Positions 1 through 5,545 of a stretch of DNA of 20,693 bases are shown one piece after another. Within the stretch, counting starts at the first letter, position 1. Each line of letters opens with the position of its first letter. Both the position numbers and the translations under genes were made by a program. The stretch comes from Azohydromonas lata NBRC 102462. Lineage in GTDB: Bacteria; Pseudomonadota; Gammaproteobacteria; Burkholderiales; Burkholderiaceae_C. Under the pieces are notes generated by a model that did no database searches, was not told the DNA's origin, and saw only the letters and a list, made by a program, of their open reading frames with translations. The stretch covers positions 1-20,693 of the forward strand of contig CAMCTE010000024.1 in NCBI GenBank assembly GCA_945878385.1. The letters are read 5' to 3'.

Positions 1-705
1 GCCGGCCAAACGGGCGCCACGGTTTCCGTGATCTATGTGCCGCCCGCTGGTGCCGCGGACGCCATCTGGGAAGCCGTGGAAGCCGACCTGGACCTGGTCG
101 TGTGCATCACCGAAGGCATCCCCGTGCGCGACATGCTGATGGTGCGCAACAAGATTAAGGCCAAGGAAGCCTCCGGTGGCAAGAAGACGCTGCTGCTGGG
201 CCCCAACTGCCCGGGCCTCATCACCCCCGAGGAAATCAAGATCGGCATCATGCCCGGCCATATCCACCGCAAGGGCCGCATCGGCGTGGTCAGCCGCTCG
301 GGCACGCTCACCTATGAAGCGGTGGCGCAGCTCACCGAAATCGGTCTGGGCCAATCCAGCGCCGTGGGCATCGGCGGCGACCCGATCAACGGCCTGAAGC
401 ACATCGATGTGATGCGCGCCTTCAACGACGACCCCGACACCGACGCCGTCATCATGATCGGCGAAATCGGCGGCCCCGATGAGGCTGAGGCCGCCCAGTG
501 GTGCAAGGCCAACATGAAGAAGCCGATCGTGGGCTTCATCGCCGGCGTCACCGCTCCTCCAGGCAAGCGAATGGGCCATGCGGGCGCGCTCATCAGCGGC
601 GGGGCTGATACGGCCGACGCCAAGCTCGCCATCATGGAAGAGTGCGGCTTCAAGGTCACGCGCAACCCGTCTGAGATGGGCAAGCTGCTCAAGGCCATGC
701 TCTGA
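1..705 (+). CDS. sucD: Succinyl-CoA synthetase, ADP-forming, alpha subunit (5' end outside window)
   Basis: This is the alpha subunit of succinyl-CoA synthetase, the TCA-cycle enzyme that interconverts succinyl-CoA and succinate with substrate-level nucleotide phosphorylation, working in the cytoplasm with the beta subunit SucC. The frame is open to the left edge, so 234 residues of a protein usually about 290-300 long are present; the missing part is the N-terminal CoA-binding region. Visible family motifs are ITEGIPVRDML, GPNCPGLITP, PGHIHRKGRIGVVSRSGTLTYEA, GIGGDPINGL and GKRMGHAGA. The last contains the active-site histidine (codon 577-579) that is transiently phosphorylated. The near-identity to the known SucD consensus makes the call secure. 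sucC would be expected just off the left edge. A GTG at 28 could be misread as a start but lies inside the conserved domain. A terminator follows within 60 bp. Confidence 0.97.
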   Translation, partial: AGQTGATVSVIYVPPAGAADAIWEAVEADLDLVVCITEGIPVRDMLMVRNKIKAKEASGGKKTLLLGPNCPGLITPEEIKIGIMPGHIHRKGRIGVVSRSGTLTYEAVAQLTEIGLGQSSAVGIGGDPINGLKHIDVMRAFNDDPDTDAVIMIGEIGGPDEAEAAQWCKANMKKPIVGFIAGVTAPPGKRMGHAGALISGGADTADAKLAIMEECGFKVTRNPSEMGKLLKAML

Positions 706-739
706 TCGAACCGGCACCCGGCTGGGCACAACGCACAAG

Positions 740-763
740 GGCCGCCCGCTGGGCGGCCTTTTT
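740..763 (+). terminator. Rho-independent terminator after sucD
   Basis: An 8-bp perfect GC stem (740-747 with 751-758) closes a 3-nt GCT loop and is followed by five T residues (759-763). Two A residues just upstream could add weak pairs. It sits 35 bp after the sucD stop and should separate sucD from terC. The sequence following its T-tract is repeated after another terminator at 7972-7985. Confidence 0.88.
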
Positions 764-785
764 CATGGGCGCGGTCATTCGTAAT

Positions 786-827
786 CCCCACACAGCGGCC
801 GCCGCGCGGGCCTCATAAACTGTGGGG
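786..827 (+). repeat. Inverted repeat in the leader of the TerC gene
   Basis: CCCCACA at 786-792 is exactly complementary to TGTGGGG at 821-827, with a GC-rich interior in which GGCC at 797-800 can pair with GGCC at 808-811. It lies 28 bp before the terC start codon, where no good Shine-Dalgarno is visible. It may be a structured 5' leader or an operator. Some TerC/YjbE genes elsewhere are under the manganese-sensing yybP-ykoY riboswitch, but the conserved sequences of that riboswitch are not recognisable here. Confidence 0.4.
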
Positions 828-855
828 TTGTTCTCAAAGCCGCGCGCGATACCCC

Positions 856-1593
856 ATGGACGCCCTGACCTCACCGGAATTCTGGCTTGCCGTTGGCCAG
901 ATCATCATGATCGACATCCTGCTGGGTGGCGACAACGCCGTGGTGATCGCCCTGGCCTGCCGCAAACTGCCTGATGCGCAGCGCCGCATGGGCATCATCT
1001 ATGGCACGGCCGGCGCCATCGCGCTGCGCGTCATTCTCATCTTCTTCGCGCTCACCCTGCTGGCCATCCCCTTCCTGAAGATCGTGGGGGCGCTGCTGCT
1101 GGTGTGGATCGGCGTGAAGCTGCTGGCTCCGGGTGACGAGGACGAGCACGGCAACATCGAAGGCTCGGATCGGCTGTGGGCCGCTGTCAAAACCGTCATC
1201 ATCGCCGACCTGGTGATGAGCATCGACAACGTGATCGCCATCGCCGGTGCGGCAGAGGGCGCGGGCGGTGAACACAAGATGTTCCTGGTGGTCTTCGGCC
1301 TGGTGGTGAGCATTCCCATCATCGTCTGGGGCAGCCAGTTCGTGATCAAGCTGATGGACCGTTTTCCCGCCATCATCACCGCCGGTGGAATGCTGCTGGG
1401 CTGGATTGCCGGCACCATGCTCGTGACCGACCCGGCCGTGGCCAACACGGAAGCCTGGACCTGGTTCATCAAGCTGCCGCAGACCGACTGGGTGCGCTAT
1501 GCCGCCGGGGTGGTGGGCGCCGTAGGGGTGCTGTTGGTGGGCCGGGCGATGGCCAAACGCTCCGCGGCGGGCAGCCCGCCCGAGGCGCATTGA
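856..1593 (+). CDS. TerC family integral membrane protein (YjbE subfamily)
   Basis: A 245-residue polytopic inner-membrane protein of the TerC family, YjbE-like branch. Family members are linked to metal ion homeostasis, notably manganese export, and historically to tellurite resistance; the substrate here is unknown. The two family repeats each carry the acidic signature: LLGGDNAVVIALA near the N-terminus (D26, N27) and VMSIDNVIAIAG in the middle (D124, N125). About seven hydrophobic segments are visible, and an acidic cytoplasmic-type loop (PGDEDEHGNIEGSDR) separates the halves. The length is typical. ATG 856 is chosen because the conserved N-terminus (SPEFWLAVGQII) begins directly after it; the ribosome binding site is weak. 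The gene follows sucD on the same strand but behind a strong terminator, so it probably has its own promoter. Confidence 0.9.
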   Translation: MDALTSPEFWLAVGQIIMIDILLGGDNAVVIALACRKLPDAQRRMGIIYGTAGAIALRVILIFFALTLLAIPFLKIVGALLLVWIGVKLLAPGDEDEHGNIEGSDRLWAAVKTVIIADLVMSIDNVIAIAGAAEGAGGEHKMFLVVFGLVVSIPIIVWGSQFVIKLMDRFPAIITAGGMLLGWIAGTMLVTDPAVANTEAWTWFIKLPQTDWVRYAAGVVGAVGVLLVGRAMAKRSAAGSPPEAH

Positions 1594-1643
1594 CGGCTAC
1601 TGCCCAAGACGCCGTGCGCTCGGCCGCACTGAGGTCTACACAA

Positions 1644-1699
1644 GAGAGTTGACGTGGGGCATGGTCGGCGGCAAGCCACCACGCAATTCGTCAACTTTC
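1644..1699. repeat. Compound inverted repeat between terC and the PP2C gene
   Basis: Bases 1644-1654 pair with 1689-1699 over 11 positions, including one G-T wobble; the core arms are AGTTGACG and CGTCAACT. Inside, 1662-1669 pairs with 1675-1681 (7 bp with one bulged C) around a 5-nt loop, so the element can fold as a stacked long hairpin. No T-tract follows on the plus strand, so it is not a classical terminator for terC. It could be an operator, a leader structure or a small structured RNA. Confidence 0.5.
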
Positions 1700-1760
1700 C
1701 CTCGCTCGCGTGAGCCTGCATCGGCTTCGCATGCGCAGCCAGCAACGCTCGCCGCCTAGC

Positions 1761-2624
1761 ATGTCGGGCATGAGTTTCGTGTCGAACGCGCACGCAGTCC
1801 AAACCCTGCATCTGCATGCCCAGACCCATACCGGCCTGGTTCGACCGACCAATGAAGACGCCCATGGCCTCTTTCCCCAAGCCCACCTGGCGCTGCTGGC
1901 AGACGGCCTGGGCGGTGGCAATGCAGGCGAGGTGGCCTCTGCCATGGCGGTGGAACTCATCGGCGAAACCCTGGGCAGACCAGGCCACCTGCCCACCGGC
2001 GTCGACCATGGCGGCGAAGCCGGCCTGCTGAGAAGCGAACAAGCCCTGCGTGCAGCGGTGACGGCTGCCAATGCGGCAATCCATCAACACGCCCAGTCCC
2101 ATCCGACCTGCTCGGGCATGGGCACCACCCTGGTCATCGCACAGTGGTGCGGCACGCATCTGTTGGTCGGTCATGCCGGCGATTCGAGGGCCTACCTGCT
2201 CAGGGCCAACGAGTTGCGTGTGGGCGATCAGATTCACCGCAGGTACATGCTCAGGGCACTGACCAGAGACCACAGTACCGCGCAACGCGAGGCGGAGCGG
2301 CAACTCGCCCGTGGGCTCCCGCTGCAAACGACCCACCCCGATCACGCGCCGGCACGGCTGACGCGGGCGCTGGGCGTGGAATTCGAGGTGGTGTTGGAAC
2401 TGCATCGGCACCGTTTGTCGCGCGGAGACCTTGTGCTGCTGTGCAGTGATGGCCTGACTGACATGGTGGGCGATGCAAAGATCGAATCGCTGATCCATGC
2501 AACCCTGGACGGTGCGCCGCCGACAGCGGGGGAGTTGCCCTCACTGGCTCAGGCCCTGACCGATGCGGCCCTGCACGCGGGAGGTCGGGACAACATCACC
2601 GTGGTGCTGGGCCTGTGGTCGTAG
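1761..2624 (+). CDS. PP2C-family serine/threonine phosphatase (Stp1/PrpC type)
   Basis: A metal-dependent protein phosphatase of the PPM/PP2C family, which removes phosphate from Ser/Thr residues in the cytoplasm. The ordered motifs are present: THTGLVRPTNEDAHG (D33), LALLADGLGGGNAGEVAS (D48), SGMGTTL, GHAGDSRAYLL, LTRDHST, RALG, LLCSDGLTDMV (D230) and GGRDNITVVL (D277). The four named aspartates are the expected metal ligands, so it should be active. From ATG 1761 it has 287 residues and no added domain or membrane segment. The start is uncertain: GTG 1710, ATG 1731, ATG 1761 and ATG 1770 are all in frame and none has a clear Shine-Dalgarno; 1761 leaves a short lead before the domain. Related phosphatases often sit beside an Hanks-type kinase or FHA protein, but none is in this window, so its partner is unknown. 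It lies 149 bp upstream of pilA. Confidence 0.9.
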   Translation: MSGMSFVSNAHAVQTLHLHAQTHTGLVRPTNEDAHGLFPQAHLALLADGLGGGNAGEVASAMAVELIGETLGRPGHLPTGVDHGGEAGLLRSEQALRAAVTAANAAIHQHAQSHPTCSGMGTTLVIAQWCGTHLLVGHAGDSRAYLLRANELRVGDQIHRRYMLRALTRDHSTAQREAERQLARGLPLQTTHPDHAPARLTRALGVEFEVVLELHRHRLSRGDLVLLCSDGLTDMVGDAKIESLIHATLDGAPPTAGELPSLAQALTDAALHAGGRDNITVVLGLWS

Positions 2625-2640
2625 AAACCAGCCCCAAACC

Positions 2641-2720
2641 CCCCAAAATTAGGGGTACAAATTCCCACCAAGGTGGGACCTTTCCACACCTGAGACAGTC
2701 CCCATGCTGGCCCCAAGGGG
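2641..2720. repeat. Cluster of three C/G dyads upstream of pilA
   Basis: Three dyads lie within 80 bp of the pilA promoter region: CCCC (2641-2644) with GGGG (2652-2655); TCCCACC (2663-2669) with GGTGGGA (2672-2678) around a central AA; and CCCC (2711-2714) with GGGG (2717-2720), again around a central AA. Two-base centres do not favour RNA hairpins, so these look more like protein-binding sites than terminators. The last one sits immediately before a possible -10 hexamer. Confidence 0.4.
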
Positions 2721-2727
2721 ATATAGT
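2699..2727 (+). promoter_or_regulatory. Possible sigma70-type promoter for pilA
   Basis: TATAGT at 2722-2727 matches a -10 hexamer with one mismatch. With a 17-bp spacer the -35 position would be TCCCCA (2699-2704), only 3 of 6 matches, so activation by a regulator would be needed. It would give a leader of about 40 nt. No convincing sigma54 site (GG-N10-GC) was found, although many type IV pilin genes use sigma54 with PilR. Confidence 0.3.
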
Positions 2728-2773
2728 CTTTTCCATCAGTCATACACCGGTCACCGGGGGAGAACCTTTCACC

Positions 2774-3226
2774 ATGCCTCAACAGCACCATCACAAAATC
2801 AGCCGCACCCACCAGGGTCGCGCCCAGGGTGGCTTCACCCTCATCGAGTTGATGATCGTCGTGGCCATCATCGCCGTGCTGGCCGCCATCGCACTTCCCC
2901 AATACCGCAACTATGTGGCCAAGGCCGAAGTCGGTACGGCGGTATCCAATGTGGCTGGCGAGAAGGTCAAGGTGGCCGAGGCCGTCAATGCCGCCGCAGC
3001 CGACCTTTGTGGCGGGCTGCCCGCCACCACCTGCGTCGCCTCGGGCAATACCGTCACACTCACCGGTCGCTACCCGGCCACCGCCACGACCGATGCCGCA
3101 GCCAGCACCGTGGTCACCATCAAGGTGGCGGACTCCACCCTGTCCCCGATCACTTGGGGATGCACGGTGGCGAAGTCTGCCGTCACCGGCTACCAGACGG
3201 ACGTGTGCGACAAGCTCACACCCTGA
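2774..3226 (+). CDS. pilA: Type IV prepilin, major pilin-like
   Basis: A type IV pilin precursor: processed by prepilin peptidase at the inner membrane and assembled into a pilus used for adhesion, twitching motility or DNA uptake. The class III signal is clear: a basic leader ending GG at residues 19-20, then FTLIELMIVVAIIAVLAAIA with Phe at +1 and Glu at +5 (E25 of the precursor), followed by the usual LPQYRNYVAKA segment. The precursor has 150 residues and the mature pilin 130. Mature Cys59/Cys67 and Cys110/Cys125 suggest two disulfide loops, the second being the D-region. ATG 2774 follows a good Shine-Dalgarno (GGGGGAG at 2756-2762) and is the only usable start before the cleavage site, forcing a 20-residue leader. 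That is long for a type IVa pilin, where about 5-8 is usual. A terminator and a pilin-type oligosaccharyltransferase gene follow. Main versus minor pilin status cannot be read from sequence alone. Confidence 0.95.
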   Translation: MPQQHHHKISRTHQGRAQGGFTLIELMIVVAIIAVLAAIALPQYRNYVAKAEVGTAVSNVAGEKVKVAEAVNAAAADLCGGLPATTCVASGNTVTLTGRYPATATTDAAASTVVTIKVADSTLSPITWGCTVAKSAVTGYQTDVCDKLTP

Positions 3227-3281
3227 TCGAATGATCAGGCAGGCGGGTGCGGCCAACCACACCCCCATCTGCCCCTGCAAT

Positions 3282-3309
3282 AGGCCCGCCTCGGCGGGCC
3301 TTGTTTTTT
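3282..3309 (+). terminator. Rho-independent terminator between pilA and the ligase gene
   Basis: An 8-bp perfect GC stem (3283-3290 with 3293-3300), extended by an A-T pair, is followed by TTGTTTTTT (3301-3309). It ends pilA and lies only 15 nt before the start codon of the oligosaccharyltransferase gene, so expression of that gene probably depends on partial readthrough or on a promoter overlapping the hairpin. Confidence 0.88.
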
Positions 3310-3324
3310 GCCGAAAATCGCGCG

Positions 3325-4974
3325 ATGCGTGAACCTCGACCGGTGACCCTTGCGCTGCTGGCCCTCCTGGCGGCCAGCCCGGTGCTGCTGCCCTTGGGCA
3401 AGCCGCCGGTGGTCACGGCGCTGGCCGAGTTGTGGATGCTGGCCGTCTCGGGCGTCGTTGCTGTGGTGCTCGGCCATCAAAGTTGGCGCGAGGCCCCGCT
3501 GCAGGTGGCGGCCTTCGAGTCGCCCGATGCAAGGCGCTCGACCTGGCCCATGCTGTTGGTGATGGCCGCGGCCATTGCGGGTTTGCTGAGTGCCTTCATC
3601 GGCGTTGTACAGGTGATGGTCCCTGAAGCGCTGCACAGCGGTGCGGGTGGCCTGGGCCTGTTGATCCAAGCCAGTCACTTGGATGGGCGTGCCGTGGGGC
3701 ACCTTCGACAACCCAACCACCTGGCCACGGTCTTGCTGTGGGGCGCTGCAGCGTGGGGCGTGCTGCAGGCCCAGGCCCGTGTGCCCACGGGCGCAGCCTT
3801 GGCGGGCTGGTTGATGCTCATGACAGCGCTGGTGTTCACCGGCTCGCGCACCGGCTTGTTGGGCGTCTTGCTGTTGCTGGCTTGGGCTGGATTCGACCGG
3901 CGACTGCCCCGAGTCACACGCCTTTTTCTGGCCCTCACACCGCTGATGGCCGCCGCCGTGTGGGTGGCCATGCGCGCCTGGAGTGCGCACAGCGGCGTGG
4001 AACTGGGTTCGGCCCAGCACCTCGCCGGCTCGGGCGGCGGTGATGTATCCAGTTCACGGTTCGCCATCTGGCGCAACACCTGGGCCTTGATCGAACAACA
4101 ACCGGGTACAGGCGTGGGATGGGGCATGTTCAACATCGCCTGGACCCTCACGCCCCTGCCCGACCGGCCGGTGGCCTTGTTCGGCCATGCGCACAACCTG
4201 CCCTTGCACCTGATGGCCGAACTGGGTGCGCCGCTCGGCTTGGCCGCCTGCGCGGCACTGCTGGGGCTGTTGGTGCTCGCGGCCCGACGAACCTGGGCAG
4301 ATCAACACCGAGACACCACAGACGATGCCGCCGCCCGCCGCGGTTCGCTGGTGATGCTGGGCATCGTGGGGTTGCACAGTCTCCTGGAGTACCCGCTGTG
4401 GTATGCGTACCTGGGCCTGCCTGCCTTGCTGGCCCTGGCAGTGTGCCTGGGCTGGGACCGCCCCTGGAAGCGGGCCGCGCGGTGGCAGGCCTTGCTGCTG
4501 ATGGCCGGCGGTGCGGTGGTGCTGGTGGTCTCGGCATGGGCCTTCGCCAACTACCAATCGGTTCGCGCCATCTACGACCCCGCACCCGGCGCAGGCAGTC
4601 TGAGCAGCCGCATCGAGCAGGGCCAAGGGCTCACCTGGTTTGCTGATCAGGCGCACTATGCAAAAGCCACCACATTCAAACCCGTGCCCGGGCAGGCCTG
4701 GGACGCCTCAACCACGCGAGCCTTCGAACGGGCGCCCCATGTGCTGCTGGACCCTCGACTGATGATGGCCTGGGCCGATGCACTGGCCGCCCGCGATGGT
4801 GCCGATGATCGCGACCGGGCGCGGCATTTGGCTGCGCGGCTGCGCGAATTCAATCCACCGGCCGCGCGCGAATGGCTGGCCGCCTGCGATGACCCGCAGA
4901 CACCTGCACAGCGGCGGTTCGTGTGTGAGGCGCCTCAGAAGGCGTGGAACTGGCGCGACTTCGGGCTTCGGTGA
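3325..4974 (+). CDS. PglL/TfpO-family pilin O-oligosaccharyltransferase (Wzy-type membrane protein)
   Basis: A 549-residue polytopic inner-membrane protein of the O-antigen ligase/polymerase superfamily, resembling the protein-glycosylating PglL/PilO/TfpO branch. Such enzymes move a glycan from undecaprenyl diphosphate to Ser/Thr of periplasmic proteins, often pilin. Supporting motifs are HLRQPNHLATVLLWGAAAWG (around R122-G140; Q129, N131), a Wzy_C-like loop with GTGVGWGMFN and LFGHAHNLPLHLMAELGAPL (H288, H290), and HSLLEYPLWYAYLG (E355). About ten or more hydrophobic segments fill the first 430 residues, followed by a soluble C-terminal domain like that of other PglL proteins. Position directly after pilA matches TfpO/PilO genes and suggests the pilin as substrate. 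ATG 3325 is chosen because upstream GTG 3247 would include the terminator; the ribosome binding site is weak. A general O-antigen ligase (WaaL) or polymerase is less likely given context. The stop abuts the convergent moaC stop. Confidence 0.85.
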   Translation: MREPRPVTLALLALLAASPVLLPLGKPPVVTALAELWMLAVSGVVAVVLGHQSWREAPLQVAAFESPDARRSTWPMLLVMAAAIAGLLSAFIGVVQVMVPEALHSGAGGLGLLIQASHLDGRAVGHLRQPNHLATVLLWGAAAWGVLQAQARVPTGAALAGWLMLMTALVFTGSRTGLLGVLLLLAWAGFDRRLPRVTRLFLALTPLMAAAVWVAMRAWSAHSGVELGSAQHLAGSGGGDVSSSRFAIWRNTWALIEQQPGTGVGWGMFNIAWTLTPLPDRPVALFGHAHNLPLHLMAELGAPLGLAACAALLGLLVLAARRTWADQHRDTTDDAAARRGSLVMLGIVGLHSLLEYPLWYAYLGLPALLALAVCLGWDRPWKRAARWQALLLMAGGAVVLVVSAWAFANYQSVRAIYDPAPGAGSLSSRIEQGQGLTWFADQAHYAKATTFKPVPGQAWDASTTRAFERAPHVLLDPRLMMAWADALAARDGADDRDRARHLAARLREFNPPAAREWLAACDDPQTPAQRRFVCEAPQKAWNWRDFGLR

Positions 4975-5487
4975 TCAGCCGGCGGCAGCAGCCACCCAAT
5001 GACCGCTCTTGCCGCCCTGCTTCTCAAGCAGGCGCACGCCGGTCATCTCCATGCCGCGGTCGGCGGCCTTGCACATGTCGTAGATGGTCAGCAAACCCAC
5101 CTGCACGGCGGTGAGTGCTTCCATTTCGACACCGGTGTTGCCCACGGTTTCGGCCGTCACCACACAGCGCACCGCAGGCAGCGCATCCAGCAGTTCAAAG
5201 TCCACGGTCACGCGGGTCAGCGGCAGGGGGTGGCACAGCGGAATCAACTCCGGGGTCTTCTTGGCTGCCATGATGGCTGCAATGCGCGCAATGCCGATGA
5301 CATCGCCCTTCTTCGCATGGCCCTGCCTGATCAAGTCGAAGGTGCTGCGCTGCATGCGGATGAGGCCCTCGGCCACGGCCACGCGATGCGTGTGGGCCTT
5401 GGCCCCCACATCCACCATGTGGGCCTGACCCTGCGCGTCGAAGTGGGTCAACGGGGAGGCGGACGATGCGTTGGACTCTGAGGACAT
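4975..5487 (-). CDS. moaC: Cyclic pyranopterin monophosphate synthase (MoaC)
   Basis: MoaC works with MoaA in the first step of molybdenum cofactor synthesis, converting 3',8-cyclo-7,8-dihydro-GTP to cyclic pyranopterin monophosphate in the cytoplasm. The 170-residue protein covers the whole family: THFDAQGQAHMVDVGAK, the substrate-site motif LIPLCHPLPLT, GVEMEALTAV, and the catalytic YDMCKAADRGM (D137 and K140) followed by LLEKQGGKSG. ATG at 5485-5487 gives a typical N-terminus; an alternative ATG at 5509-5511 would add eight residues. Neither has a strong ribosome binding site. The gene is convergent with the ligase gene, with the two stop codons forming TGATCA without a gap. It is divergent from the M48 protease, 58 bp away. 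No other Mo-cofactor gene is in the window. Confidence 0.95.
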   Translation of the reverse strand: MSSESNASSASPLTHFDAQGQAHMVDVGAKAHTHRVAVAEGLIRMQRSTFDLIRQGHAKKGDVIGIARIAAIMAAKKTPELIPLCHPLPLTRVTVDFELLDALPAVRCVVTAETVGNTGVEMEALTAVQVGLLTIYDMCKAADRGMEMTGVRLLEKQGGKSGHWVAAAAG

Positions 5488-5545
5488 GGTGAGGACGGTC
5501 AGGAGCGACATGAGCGGGCAACAAACCGGTGAGATGATAGGGCAC

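Noticed and set aside
706..855. yybP-ykoY manganese riboswitch before terC.
   Set aside because: The leader is short and the conserved core sequences are not visible, despite an inverted repeat.
1497..2498. Minus-strand frame of 333 residues opposite the phosphatase gene.
   Set aside because: The plus-strand frame carries all PP2C motifs in order; the opposite one has none.
2700..2773. Sigma54 promoter for pilA.
   Set aside because: No GG-N10-GC with flanking consensus could be found in the upstream region.
3247..3324. N-terminal extension of the ligase gene from GTG 3247.
   Set aside because: It would translate through the pilA terminator hairpin; ATG 3325 leads directly into the first membrane segment.
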